Below, piece after piece: positions 9,007 to 18,168 of a stretch of DNA of 64,000 bases (positions are counted from its first letter, which is position 1; the number at the start of each line of letters is the position of its first letter). A program made the translations under genes and the position numbers. The stretch lies in contig CAVPDS010000002.1 in assembly GCA_963702695.1 (NCBI GenBank), positions 418,217-482,216 on the forward strand, read 5' to 3'. The notes beneath the pieces were generated by a model. It saw nothing but the letters and a program-made list of their open reading frames with translations. It had not been told where the DNA came from and did no database searches. Source of the stretch: VAZQ01 sp963702695. GTDB taxonomy: Bacteria; Pseudomonadota; Alphaproteobacteria; Rhizobiales; Xanthobacteraceae.

Positions 9007-10731
9007 CTATCTGGCCGGCAATGGCGTCGCCGTCTCGACCTGATAGATCGATGATCCCGGCCGTTTCCAGGACGGATGATCTGCCAGCTTGAACCGCCAG
9101 GCTCCTACATCGCCGCGCTCAAGCACTTCCGGTCCGGCTATATAAACTGCATTGCTTTGCGATGTGGCGATCTCCGGAGACCAGAAATAGGCGAAGGGGG
9201 GATCGAGCGCGTGCACAAACGGACCGAACTCGTCTTCGAGATGGGTGAGCCCAACGACTTTGGCAAAGTCCGAGATCTTGATTGATGGCGCTGGATGCGA
9301 TCGATGATCATCATCCGCGACGACAACAAAGCCGGTCAGCAAGGGCGCGCCGGCGACGACGCGCTCGGTTTCGGTCTGCGGCGAAACGCCGGCGGAACTT
9401 ACGTCGCTTCGCAGGAGGAACCGGCTGAGCGGAGGAGCAACAAAAAACGCCGTCAGCAAAGCGCCCATGGCAAAGGCGCCGCGCTGCCAGCGAAGCGGGG
9501 CACCTTGGGCCGGTATCGCAAGCCCAAATGAAAACAGGCATGCCAGGAGAGGGTGGCTCGCGTAGAGGGCGCGCCATCCGGCGTCGCCGAACACGATTGC
9601 CGAGGAGGCCGCAATGCTCAGAAACACGAGGAGCCAGAGCATGCGGACTGCATTCGTTGCCCGCCAGGCGGCCCAGAGGAAGCCGGGAAGCAAGGCAACG
9701 AGTATCACGACGGTCTGATTGTCAGTCAGATCAAAAGGATTTCCGTAGCCGCCCAGCAGCAGGCGAGGGAAGTCGAGGATGAAGTCCGATAAATTGGCCC
9801 AGAGCTTCCCGAGAAATGGCGATGGATTCGATAAAATCATCTCATAGGTCTGGCGTATCAGGAATGCCGATACCGCGGTTGGATCGTTCATGAGCGGGCG
9901 CAACTGATCCGCGAAGGCATCCAGGCATTCCTGATAGTTTGTCCCGCGCGCAAGCCCGCAGGCGACGTAAGTGAAGTTCGCGCCCGTATTTGCGTCGTGC
10001 GCTCCAAACAAAAAGCTCAGAGCGGCATTCACGGCCCAGATTCCCAGCGCGACGGCAATACACGCGGCAGCGACTTTCGCGCGCTCGCTCCGCGTCGAGC
10101 CGAGCGCAAAGGCGCCCCACAGGATCAGCGCCGGAATCAGCAGCATGGCGCCCATGCGCGTCATCAAGGCGAGAATGAACAGCGCAACGGCGACGACAAA
10201 ATGCGCTTTGGAACGAAGATGCGCGGCATCCAGCAGGAAAGCTACGCCGGCAAAGGACCATGTCAGAGCCAGAAGCTCGGTCATGGTGGTCGCGACAAAC
10301 GGACGAATCATCAGCGCGGAAAGTGCGATGAAAAACAGCCCGGAGAAGGGACCGTGCCACCGCGTTACGGCTCTGGCCGCGAGAGCGAGCGAACTGCCAA
10401 CCAATACGGCTTGGACGATCAGCGTGTAGAAGTAGACGTGCCCCCCGGCCAGCACCGTCACCTGTCGGAAAGCAGCGGCCAGCGGCCGCGTCGAGGCAAT
10501 CCAATTCCACCTTCCGCCATAGGCCTGGTCGAAAGCGCCGACGAGATAATCCTGGGCGTCGGAATACGGAACATAGCCGGCCAGCGCCATGTAATTGTCA
10601 GTCGCGTGCCACGCTCCGGCGCGGATCAGGCCGAGCTCCGCGAGCACCAGCGCGATCATCAGGCCCGGGAGCCAACGATAGATCGCCCACCGCATGGCGA
10701 CCCAGATCGAGTTCATGTCGTTAGTCTTCAT
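9007..10731 (-). CDS. Multi-pass membrane protein, possible glycosyltransferase or polymerase
   Basis: From the ATG at 10731 (MKTNDMNS) the protein is 574 aa with about ten predicted membrane segments in the first 430 residues and a roughly 130-residue soluble C-terminus. An upstream in-frame ATG at 10845 would add 38 residues without membrane character, and neither start has a strong RBS. An early loop with SDAQDYLVGAFDQAYGGRW between membrane helices resembles the substrate loop of GT-C type glycosyltransferases, but I see no decisive motif. It is third in a minus-strand block after a GT39-like protein and an FkbM methyltransferase, which favours a role in surface glycan or glycoprotein assembly. 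That role is inference. Confidence 0.6.
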   Translation of the reverse strand: MKTNDMNSIWVAMRWAIYRWLPGLMIALVLAELGLIRAGAWHATDNYMALAGYVPYSDAQDYLVGAFDQAYGGRWNWIASTRPLAAAFRQVTVLAGGHVYFYTLIVQAVLVGSSLALAARAVTRWHGPFSGLFFIALSALMIRPFVATTMTELLALTWSFAGVAFLLDAAHLRSKAHFVVAVALFILALMTRMGAMLLIPALILWGAFALGSTRSERAKVAAACIAVALGIWAVNAALSFLFGAHDANTGANFTYVACGLARGTNYQECLDAFADQLRPLMNDPTAVSAFLIRQTYEMILSNPSPFLGKLWANLSDFILDFPRLLLGGYGNPFDLTDNQTVVILVALLPGFLWAAWRATNAVRMLWLLVFLSIAASSAIVFGDAGWRALYASHPLLACLFSFGLAIPAQGAPLRWQRGAFAMGALLTAFFVAPPLSRFLLRSDVSSAGVSPQTETERVVAGAPLLTGFVVVADDDHRSHPAPSIKISDFAKVVGLTHLEDEFGPFVHALDPPFAYFWSPEIATSQSNAVYIAGPEVLERGDVGAWRFKLADHPSWKRPGSSIYQVETATPLPAR

Positions 10732-10893
10732 CGTGGCGTCGCGAACATGCAAGCAGGGAGGAACGGACACTATCGGGACGATGCGCCACGGTGCTCGCAG
10801 CAGCATCGAAATAAACCTGCGAGGAATGGTGGCGTTTGCCGGCATTCAAATTCGGGTGGCCGGGCGGCGATGGCATCGGTAAGCGGCGAGGCT

Positions 10894-11742
10894 TCAACGT
10901 TGCTCCGGTTTCCGCGCCAGGACGTTGATCCCGGCCCCGATTGGAATCTCCGGCAGCGTTTTGCCGTCTGGGTACGGCTCTCCTGCCAAGTTGGCAAAGC
11001 GATATCCAGCGCGCGTCAATATGCCGGGCAATTCCTCAGGCGAATAGCCCTTTTCGACGAGAGTGTAGGGCGAATACTCGAAAATGATGCAGGGCGAATA
11101 CTCATTGAGGACTTTGCTGGCGCCCTGCAGCACTTCGATTTCGTAGCCGTCAACGTCCAGCTTGATCAAATCAATCGCCGAAAGACGATGTTCGGCGACG
11201 ATGTCATCAAGAGTCGTGACAACCGCCCCCGTCGTCGGCTTGCTGACGCCGAGATGGTGCTCATGACCGGTTTCGGAGGCCGCAAGGGGCCACGACGACG
11301 GCAGCGCTGCGGCAAGCGCGGCCCCCCCACTGCTCATCAGCATCGCCTGATGCGTTCGGATTTGCGGCGCGAGGTCCTTGTTGAGGCTGATCTGGTCGGC
11401 CAGGCGCTCAAAAGCGTACCGGGTCGGCTCGACCGCGATGACGGTTCCCGACGGTCCGACGGCAGCGGCCAGGGGAAGCGAGTGCGCTCCGATGTTGGCG
11501 CCGACGTCGATCGCGACCGCCCCCGGGCGGAGAATGCGCCGATAAGCAGCCAAGGTCGATGGCTCAAAAGCTCCCAACAGATAGATGCTGAAGTCGATCC
11601 CTTCGCGCAGGTCCAATCGCCAGGTGATGCCCTTGCGACGGCAGACGACGACCTCATCCTTGCCACGGAGCCGCAGGCCGGCCGTGACCAGACGTTGGGC
11701 TATTCCGGCAAGCCAGATCTTGGTTTTCGTGCGCAGGATCAT
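10894..11742 (-). CDS. FkbM family methyltransferase
   Basis: This 282-aa SAM-dependent methyltransferase has motif I AIDVGANIGAHSLPLA (near residue 78), an acidic end of strand 2 (VIAVEPTRYAFERL), the FkbM-typical IDLIKLDVDGYEIEVLQGA, and a closing IIFEYSPYTL. FkbM proteins O-methylate sugars and other small hydroxyl groups, often in glycan or glycopeptide clusters. It starts 12 bases after the upstream GT39-like gene ends, so they are very likely co-transcribed. A methylated surface sugar would fit the context, but the substrate cannot be read from the sequence. Confidence 0.85.
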   Translation of the reverse strand: MILRTKTKIWLAGIAQRLVTAGLRLRGKDEVVVCRRKGITWRLDLREGIDFSIYLLGAFEPSTLAAYRRILRPGAVAIDVGANIGAHSLPLAAAVGPSGTVIAVEPTRYAFERLADQISLNKDLAPQIRTHQAMLMSSGGAALAAALPSSWPLAASETGHEHHLGVSKPTTGAVVTTLDDIVAEHRLSAIDLIKLDVDGYEIEVLQGASKVLNEYSPCIIFEYSPYTLVEKGYSPEELPGILTRAGYRFANLAGEPYPDGKTLPEIPIGAGINVLARKPEQR

Positions 11743-11754
11743 CAGCCGGTCTGG

Positions 11755-13140
11755 TTATGATCTCGTGGCGAACAAGGTTCGCGCCGACAGGATTAGCAGC
11801 ACTATTTCTCCGGCGAAATAAACAGCAAGCCAGCATGTGAAGCTGATCAGTGATTCAACCGTGCGTTCGTAGCCGATCAGCACCGATAGCACGAACCAAG
11901 GCAGCAGACAGAGGCCGGCGACCACCGTCCCCGCGAGAAAGTTGCGTTTCATCAGGAGTGCGAGACCGCCGATCGCCAGGAGGCAAATCGCCGGCGTCTT
12001 GTCAATCAAGATGCGGTCCAGCCAGGCGACGCGCGAAGACGTCGCGAAAAGCTCCTCACGCGGAACCGTCGTCAATCCACTTGCGCCGTTATGGGTCACG
12101 AAGCGCTCGAGGCGGTACTCCATCAGCGCGGGGACGTCCATCCAATTAGCTTTCAACCAGGCAACGGCAAGTTCGCGAAATTTCTTCGACCGCTCGTAGT
12201 CATTGGGGCTGTCTCGGACCAGCGTTCTGAGGTTGTCGAGGCCAAAGTCCCGCACCACCGTCCCATCGGCGAGTGGGAGTTCATTGTACCGGCCGGGTGT
12301 GATCGGTCCGCCTCCGTATTCCCAGACGAATGCCTCTACACCGCTGGTCGCCGTCGGAATGAAGACGCCGTAGTGGACGTAGTTTCGCACCACCCAGGGG
12401 GACCAAACGGTGACCGCCGCCAGAACGAAGACGGCGCTTTGTGCCAGACGTCGCCGATCGAGAATGCTGGCCCGCTTTGACTCGACACTCCCGGCGTCGG
12501 CATCCCTGCCCTTCTGCCATCGGAAGCCGGCCAAGGCGAGAGCCGCGGCTACGATCAACAACGACGGAAAAAATTGGGGACGGTTGAGAGCCAGCAAAAG
12601 ACACAGCATGCCGGCAAGGGCTGCGGTCACCAGCGACTGAGTGCGAATGGTGTGCAAGCTCACGCCCAGCGACCAGAGAACGAGCATCTCGCTGACCGCC
12701 TCGGTCCCCAATTTGAGGCTCCAGAATATCGACGCGCGGCATAACGCGACCACCAGCACAAGCAGCGCGGCGAGCCATTGCCGGCCGGTCAACTTGGCGA
12801 GTTGGGCGGCCAGGAAAACGGATGCGGCGAAAGTACTCGTCTGTACAAGCAGCCGAAATGTCGCTTCGTATTGTTCTCCTCCGAGCCAGATCGCGAGCGC
12901 AATAATTGAAGGTGTAACCGGCGTTAGGTAGGAAAAATACGCTTCGTTAATCCCAAAAAAAAATTGCGCGGCGATGTTTTGGCCGATTTGAACGTAACCT
13001 TGAATATCCGAGATCGGCTGCTCATGGACCAGCGTCCAATATTCCAGCCGGAGCGCCCAGAATGCGATTCCGAAGACCGCGATCGCGATCACGTGAAGTC
13101 CGGTTGGTCGGACTGGAGGCGCGCTCACGGCAGATGACAT
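11755..13140 (-). CDS. GT39/PMT_2-like membrane glycosyltransferase
   Basis: This 461-aa integral membrane protein has about ten helices. The feature closest to family GT39 (ArnT/PMT_2, which use polyprenyl-phosphate sugars) is the motif SPWVVRNYVHYGVFIPTATS followed by a Trp-Glu-Tyr loop after the eighth helix. An early periplasmic loop has ISDIQGYVQIGQNI, where the catalytic acidic residue is expected (a single Asp here). It is the first gene of the minus-strand block and divergent from the S8 protease gene. It could transfer a sugar to a lipid or an exported protein. The acceptor is unknown. Confidence 0.65.
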   Translation of the reverse strand: MSSAVSAPPVRPTGLHVIAIAVFGIAFWALRLEYWTLVHEQPISDIQGYVQIGQNIAAQFFFGINEAYFSYLTPVTPSIIALAIWLGGEQYEATFRLLVQTSTFAASVFLAAQLAKLTGRQWLAALLVLVVALCRASIFWSLKLGTEAVSEMLVLWSLGVSLHTIRTQSLVTAALAGMLCLLLALNRPQFFPSLLIVAAALALAGFRWQKGRDADAGSVESKRASILDRRRLAQSAVFVLAAVTVWSPWVVRNYVHYGVFIPTATSGVEAFVWEYGGGPITPGRYNELPLADGTVVRDFGLDNLRTLVRDSPNDYERSKKFRELAVAWLKANWMDVPALMEYRLERFVTHNGASGLTTVPREELFATSSRVAWLDRILIDKTPAICLLAIGGLALLMKRNFLAGTVVAGLCLLPWFVLSVLIGYERTVESLISFTCWLAVYFAGEIVLLILSARTLFATRS

Positions 13141-13723
13141 CGCGCAAATTCTCCAGAACGCAGAAACACGTTACCGCAATAGATCAACTGAATTGGGCTG
13201 GCCCCCTGGATCAATGCGCCGATGCTGGCTCGCTGGTTCATCGCCGCGGCGCGATTTGTTAATCAGAAAAGCAAACGCCGTTCCCCACGGCTCGCCCCCC
13301 AGACTTGGGTGAATGCGCCGTTAAGGTCCGCTCATTGCAAAACAGGTCGACGCTGTCAATCAGCGTTGGCTCGCAAGTCCCCGATTTCATTCTCGGCCTG
13401 GATGCCCCGAGCGGGATGCGCTCGCGACGGTTATCGAATCCCAGTGATCTTCGTGAACTGCAATGCTCGCCCCAACCATCGAGGTCTCCACATCGGACGA
13501 TCCTTGTCCGGATTTGCGCGAATTACGGGAACGTGGAGGCACGCGAACGCCGATCCATGGTTAAGCATTTACCGTTCGATCCAGCGTACATCCTAAACAA
13601 AATACTGCGAGAATGCGTAGAGTAAATGGAATACTACAATACTACATAGCATTTTCTGGTCGACTTCGGCGGAATATAAAAATTCATCTGTGATCTTTGG
13701 CTCCGGGTATGGGGAGTCCAAAG
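13141..13723. promoter_or_regulatory. Divergent intergenic region before the S8 protease gene
   Basis: These 583 bases separate the glycosyltransferase block (minus) from the S8 protease (plus). The small frames here have no recognisable product. The last 120 bases are AT-rich (13570-13690) and probably hold the protease promoter. I cannot place boxes with certainty. Confidence 0.4.
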
Positions 13724-16700
13724 ATGTATTCGCAAAAAGAGAACGCGTCAGCCGAGTTTGCAGCATACGGCGGTGACGGGGGCTCGAATGAGCCTGAAGC
13801 CACGCCTGCGTATGTGTCGGCTATTGCCGCCAGCAATCCATACCGAAGCTTGCAGTGGTATCTGGACGGCGATGCCGATGGCAGTTCGAATGGCACCGGC
13901 GCCAACATCGATGCGATTTCGACCGAGTATTCCGGCAGTGGCGTCGTTGTTGGCATCATCGACCAGGGCTTCGACACCACCAATCCCGATCTGACGGGGC
14001 GGTTCAATCTCAGCCTCAGTTATGATCCGCACGACAGCGGCGTAGCGAACATAACCCCGGATTCGTCGGCGGATGTGCACGGTACCTGGGTTTCCGGGGT
14101 GCTCGGCGCCTCGGCGAACAACCAGTTCGGCATCGTAGGCGTCGCCCCAGGGACGACGCTTGCAGGCTTCTACGCGCGCTTTGACGGCGGTTCGTCGCGC
14201 GCGGAAATGGCAAACCTGCTCGCGCGGCAGGTCAACGTCGACGTTTCGAACAATAGTTGGGGCTATACGACCGAATTCGCGGATAATTTCCTCGACCCTA
14301 GCTGGTATAACATCCGCGATGGACTGGTGAATGGAGTCGACAACGGCCGTGACGGCCTCGGCACTGTATACGTGTTCGGAGCCGGGAACGACCGCGTCTA
14401 CAATCCCAGTACCACCCATGACGGCGACAACACGAACTATCACAACCTGACCAACAGCCGCTTCGAGATCACGGTTGCGGCCTCGACCCCGGACGGGCAC
14501 GTCGCCTCCTACAGTACGCCAGGGGCTTCGATCCTGGTCACGGCGCCGGGCGATTCGATCCTGAGTACCGCGGTGAACGACGGAACCCGCGATGTCTCCC
14601 AGGACTTCGACTACGTCAGCGGCACGTCGTTGTCCGCCCCGATCGTTTCGGGCGTCGTGGCCATGATGCTGCAGGCCAATCCTGATCTTGGTTATCGCGA
14701 CGTTGAGGAAATTCTGGCGCTGTCGGCGCACAAGATCGATCCAACATCGTCAAGCTGGACCACGAACGGCGCCACCAACTGGAATGGCGGCGCCAACCTC
14801 GTCAGCAACGATTTCGGTTTCGGTCTAATCGACGCCCATGCCGCCGTCCGGCTCGCTGAAACCTGGACCACACAGCATACTGCCGCCAATGAAGCGTCGA
14901 TCAACATCACCGGTAATGTCGGTTCGAACACGACGCTCGTTAATTTTCAGCCGAACTACTACACGACGGTTGTCCCATCGAGCTACCAAGGCTTTTCCGT
15001 TCAGTGGGTCGAGGTCGACATCGCCCTAACCGACACCCATGACGGCGATCTGAAGATCCATCTCATCAGTCCGACCGGCACCGACAGCATCCTCGTGGAT
15101 ATGCCGGCTGCGGGAACCAACAATCGCAGCGACCTGACTTTCGCCTTTTCGACGGATCATGACTGGGGGGAATCTCCGGTTGGCACCTGGACGCTGATGG
15201 TCGAAGACGCAGGTTCCGGCGGCACCGGAGCCATGGGCTCCTATTCTCTGCACTTCTACGGCGACAATCAGGGCGACGACACAACCTATTACTACACTGA
15301 TGATTTTGCTTCCTTGTCGGGCAATCGCTCAACCTTGAGCGACCCGGCGGGAAACGACACGATCAACGCGGCGGCGGTGACGGGGGACCTGTTGCTCGAC
15401 CTGACGCCTGGCGCGACTTCGACGATCGACGGCCGAGCCGTTCAGATCGCGGCCGACACCATCATCGAGAACGCGATTGGTGGTGATGGCAATGACATCA
15501 TCCACGGCAATCTGGCTGACAATCACCTCAACGGCGGCCACGGCAACGATATCCTTGCGGGAGAGGGCGGCCATGACGTCCTGACCGGTGGTGCCGGCGC
15601 CGATACCTTCCTGTTTGATGCGGCGACGCTCACCGATGCTCAGTCGGTGACCCATGTCTTTGACGAGATCACCGACTACGATCAGGGCGGCGGGATCTAC
15701 AACTTCACCGAGGGCGACGCCATCGACCTCTCGGCGCTTCTTGCAACCCTCTACGGCGCCGGCGCGACGATCGATACCGTGGTGCGCGCGGTCGAAGATG
15801 CCGGTGGCCATTTCGCATTGCTTCAGATCGATCCTGACGGCGCGGCCGACGGTGCGGCCTGGACGACGATCGCGGAAATAGATGGGGCGACGACCAACGC
15901 CGCGCTTGACGTCATCCTGGCTGGATCGCAGGCGCAGATGATATCCGTTCAGCCGGCGGCCGTTCAGCCGATTGATGACAATGTTTCGCATGCGGTTCAG
16001 GGAAGCATCGGAAATACGGCGTGGCAGATCGTGGATGGCAACGTCGGCATATGGCAGATTGAGGGAGGCGGAGCGGCCAGCTTGTCGCTCGAGATCGATC
16101 CGTCGTGGCACCTGGCTGCTGAAGTGGATTCGCTCGATACCAGCAATCTCATCTGGCGCGATGACGACGGCTCTGTCGCTATATGGACTGTGGGCGACGG
16201 CCATCTGCAGGCGGCCGGAGTTCTCGGCGTGGCTGGCGCCGAGTGGCAGTTGACCGATGCGAGCGACTTGAACGATGGCTCCGGCAGCGAGATTCTCTGG
16301 TCGCGGACAGACGGAGCGGTTGCGCTCTGGCAGATCGACGGAGCGCAACTGCAGTCGACGGCTGTCCTTGGATCGATCAACTCCTCGTGGCATTTCGCCG
16401 GACGGGCCGATCTCGATGGCGATGGGCAGAACGATGTCGTCTGGCGCAACGACGATGGGTCGGTTGCGGCCTGGACCCTAAACGGAGATCATCTCCGAAG
16501 CACAGCCGTTGTCGGGATGGCGGGCCAGCAGTGGCAGATTTCCGGGTTTGCCGATTTCAATGGCGATGGCCGTTCGGACATCTTGTGGCAAAGTAATACC
16601 GGTGACGTCGCAATCTGGCAGATGAACGGGACAAGTTTGCAATCTGCTTCGGTCGTCGCCAACGCCGGTTCCAATTGGCATCTTCTTGGTGCTGCGGACG

Positions 16701-16981
16701 TTGATGGCGACGGCAAAGCCGATATTCTGTGGCGCAGTGACAGCGGTCAGGTCGCCGTATGGGAAATGAACGGCGCGCAGCTCAAATCGACCGACATCAT
16801 TACGACGATCGGAAGCGATTGGCATCTGGCTTCGATCCACGATTTTAACGGCGACGGAAAGAACGATATCCTATGGCAAAATGACAACGGAAGTTTTGGG
16901 CTGTGGCAAATGGACGGTTCGCATATCGCATCGGCGGGCTTTGTTCCTGGAATTAACTTGGCGCCAGACACTCTGATGTGA
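13724..16981 (+). CDS. Subtilisin-like S8 protease with P-domain, RTX and VCBS-type repeats
   Basis: From the ATG at 13724 (preceded by GGGGAG at 13711-13716) the product is 1,085 aa. A subtilase domain holds the triad Asp80 (VVGIIDQGFD), His119 (VHGTWVSG) and Ser302 (SGTSLSAP). A proprotein-convertase P-domain lies at about 425-505 (DTHDGDLKIHLISPTGT), RTX nonapeptides at about 585-630 (GGHGNDILAGEGG), and a VC_A0849-like unit at about 640-735. Six or seven repeats of about 48 residues with DFNGDGRSDILW fill 765-1079. There is no Sec signal and no classical pro-peptide, which fits type I export. The repeats are shared with the neighbouring substrates, so it may process them or co-localise with them. 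That link is inference. An upstream ATG at 13709 is possible but has a poorer RBS. Confidence 0.88.
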   Translation: MYSQKENASAEFAAYGGDGGSNEPEATPAYVSAIAASNPYRSLQWYLDGDADGSSNGTGANIDAISTEYSGSGVVVGIIDQGFDTTNPDLTGRFNLSLSYDPHDSGVANITPDSSADVHGTWVSGVLGASANNQFGIVGVAPGTTLAGFYARFDGGSSRAEMANLLARQVNVDVSNNSWGYTTEFADNFLDPSWYNIRDGLVNGVDNGRDGLGTVYVFGAGNDRVYNPSTTHDGDNTNYHNLTNSRFEITVAASTPDGHVASYSTPGASILVTAPGDSILSTAVNDGTRDVSQDFDYVSGTSLSAPIVSGVVAMMLQANPDLGYRDVEEILALSAHKIDPTSSSWTTNGATNWNGGANLVSNDFGFGLIDAHAAVRLAETWTTQHTAANEASINITGNVGSNTTLVNFQPNYYTTVVPSSYQGFSVQWVEVDIALTDTHDGDLKIHLISPTGTDSILVDMPAAGTNNRSDLTFAFSTDHDWGESPVGTWTLMVEDAGSGGTGAMGSYSLHFYGDNQGDDTTYYYTDDFASLSGNRSTLSDPAGNDTINAAAVTGDLLLDLTPGATSTIDGRAVQIAADTIIENAIGGDGNDIIHGNLADNHLNGGHGNDILAGEGGHDVLTGGAGADTFLFDAATLTDAQSVTHVFDEITDYDQGGGIYNFTEGDAIDLSALLATLYGAGATIDTVVRAVEDAGGHFALLQIDPDGAADGAAWTTIAEIDGATTNAALDVILAGSQAQMISVQPAAVQPIDDNVSHAVQGSIGNTAWQIVDGNVGIWQIEGGGAASLSLEIDPSWHLAAEVDSLDTSNLIWRDDDGSVAIWTVGDGHLQAAGVLGVAGAEWQLTDASDLNDGSGSEILWSRTDGAVALWQIDGAQLQSTAVLGSINSSWHFAGRADLDGDGQNDVVWRNDDGSVAAWTLNGDHLRSTAVVGMAGQQWQISGFADFNGDGRSDILWQSNTGDVAIWQMNGTSLQSASVVANAGSNWHLLGAADVDGDGKADILWRSDSGQVAVWEMNGAQLKSTDIITTIGSDWHLASIHDFNGDGKNDILWQNDNGSFGLWQMDGSHIASAGFVPGINLAPDTLM

Positions 16982-17106
16982 GGCTGGCAGCGCACCGGTC
17001 AACGGAAGCCAACGGACGCCTGCGCGGCCTTGTGCCGACACTGCGGAATTCGCTTCCGAAGCGGCGGGGGCATTTCGCGCGGCAAGCATCCGTCCGGGCA
17101 TGCCTC

Positions 17107-17376
17107 TTAAGCCTTTTTTTGATTTTTTTCGTCCCGAAGACGCTGAACCAACTCATTGAGACTGCGAACGAAGCCTTCGAGCTTCTCGGTAGGCATGACG
17201 AGGCGCCCCACAATGGCCGGGGCCAGGGCTCCGGCCGCGGGGTCGAACTGCTCCATGAGCAGTTCCAACCGCACCGTTCCCGCGACCAACGAAGCTCCAT
17301 AGAGCCCGTCGGCGAACACGGTCGAGACCGAATCGGCGCGTGCCGGCCTGATTTCAGGTTTTGCTTTGGCTTCCAT
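17107..17376 (-). CDS. Small DUF3467-like protein
   Basis: This 89-aa protein has a central part (VFADGLYGASLVAGTVRLEL, then IVGRLVMPTEKLEGFVRSLNELV) that resembles DUF3467: a beta-rich core closed by a helix that starts with a Met-Pro/Ser motif. No signal peptide or membrane segment is present. It is encoded alone between two type I substrate genes, against their direction, with AT-rich DNA upstream. DUF3467 has no firm biochemical role that I know of. Its position suggests an accessory of the secretion island, but it could be unrelated. Confidence 0.55.
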   Translation of the reverse strand: MEAKAKPEIRPARADSVSTVFADGLYGASLVAGTVRLELLMEQFDPAAGALAPAIVGRLVMPTEKLEGFVRSLNELVQRLRDEKNQKKA

Positions 17377-18168
17377 ACTAAATTGCTCCCTGGCGATGTA
17401 GTGTACTGTCTTTGCACTCGTGGGTAGGCGAAAGCGGATGTTGGCAACGATGCTTCGACATGTGAAATTCTTGCTACGTTAATGATTTACTTCATTTAAA
17501 TCGGCCTTGAAAACGAATTTTATACTATATTCAGCGAGGAATCTATGTAAATAACCTCTTTTTTTCAGAACAATCGGGCCGATTGTGCCAGAAATAACAT
17601 TAACGTTACGTTTCTATAGCTGATTTCCGCTCAAATTTTCCTTGACTCCTCATTTACCTCTCCATAGTGGTAAACAATACGTTAATACCACGTTTTATGG
17701 GCCGTCGAAGAAACCGGACATTACTAAAAAGCGACGGCAGGGTAGAGGGGATATCAATGGTTGCAGTTGCGTCCGAGCGATTGTCGCTTCATGCGTGCAA
17801 TAAAAAGGTCAAAAGTTGCTCCATTTCATTCGCTCAGTACGGGAGTAAGCCGCTCGGTTCTGTCTGGGCCTCGTCGGAAACGCCACCGCGGAGCGGCCGA
17901 ACGTCAGTCGTGCGCCCGGTCGGCAGGACAGCACAAATTTCGAAAATCACGGCTCGGAAGGTGCGGCGTCTGATTGGCGCCGCCGCGGTTATGCCGTCGA
18001 GTGACGCCGGCGGGCCCATCGCGCGCGCAGCAACTGTCAGCGGTGCTGCCAATCGTTCAGTTCATGTCGCGCCGAGCTGCCAGTCCGAGGAATGAGACTT
18101 CATTACGGCGTGTCCTCCGCGCCCGCAACCTAACATCGTGATGTCCGTGTACCGGAGAGGGGAAACCC
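17377..18168. promoter_or_regulatory. Long AT-rich leader region upstream of the giant gene
   Basis: This 792-base gap separates the small minus-strand gene from the giant gene. 17460-17720 is clearly AT-richer than its surroundings. It holds the palindrome TAACGTTA near 17600 and an inverted repeat GTGGTA (17667-17672) / TACCAC (17686-17691), both plausible regulator sites. A 142-codon frame at 17667-18095 has no recognisable features, and I do not call it. GGAGAGGGG lies just upstream of the giant gene's ATG at 18169 and is a good RBS. Confidence 0.45.

Noticed and set aside
13222..13625. Small frames in the gap before the S8 protease
   Set aside because: Short, with Arg/Ser-rich out-of-phase composition and no similarity or RBS that I can support.
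17667..18095. 142-codon plus-strand frame upstream of the giant gene
   Set aside because: No RBS, no domain and an irregular composition. It overlaps what looks like leader/promoter DNA.
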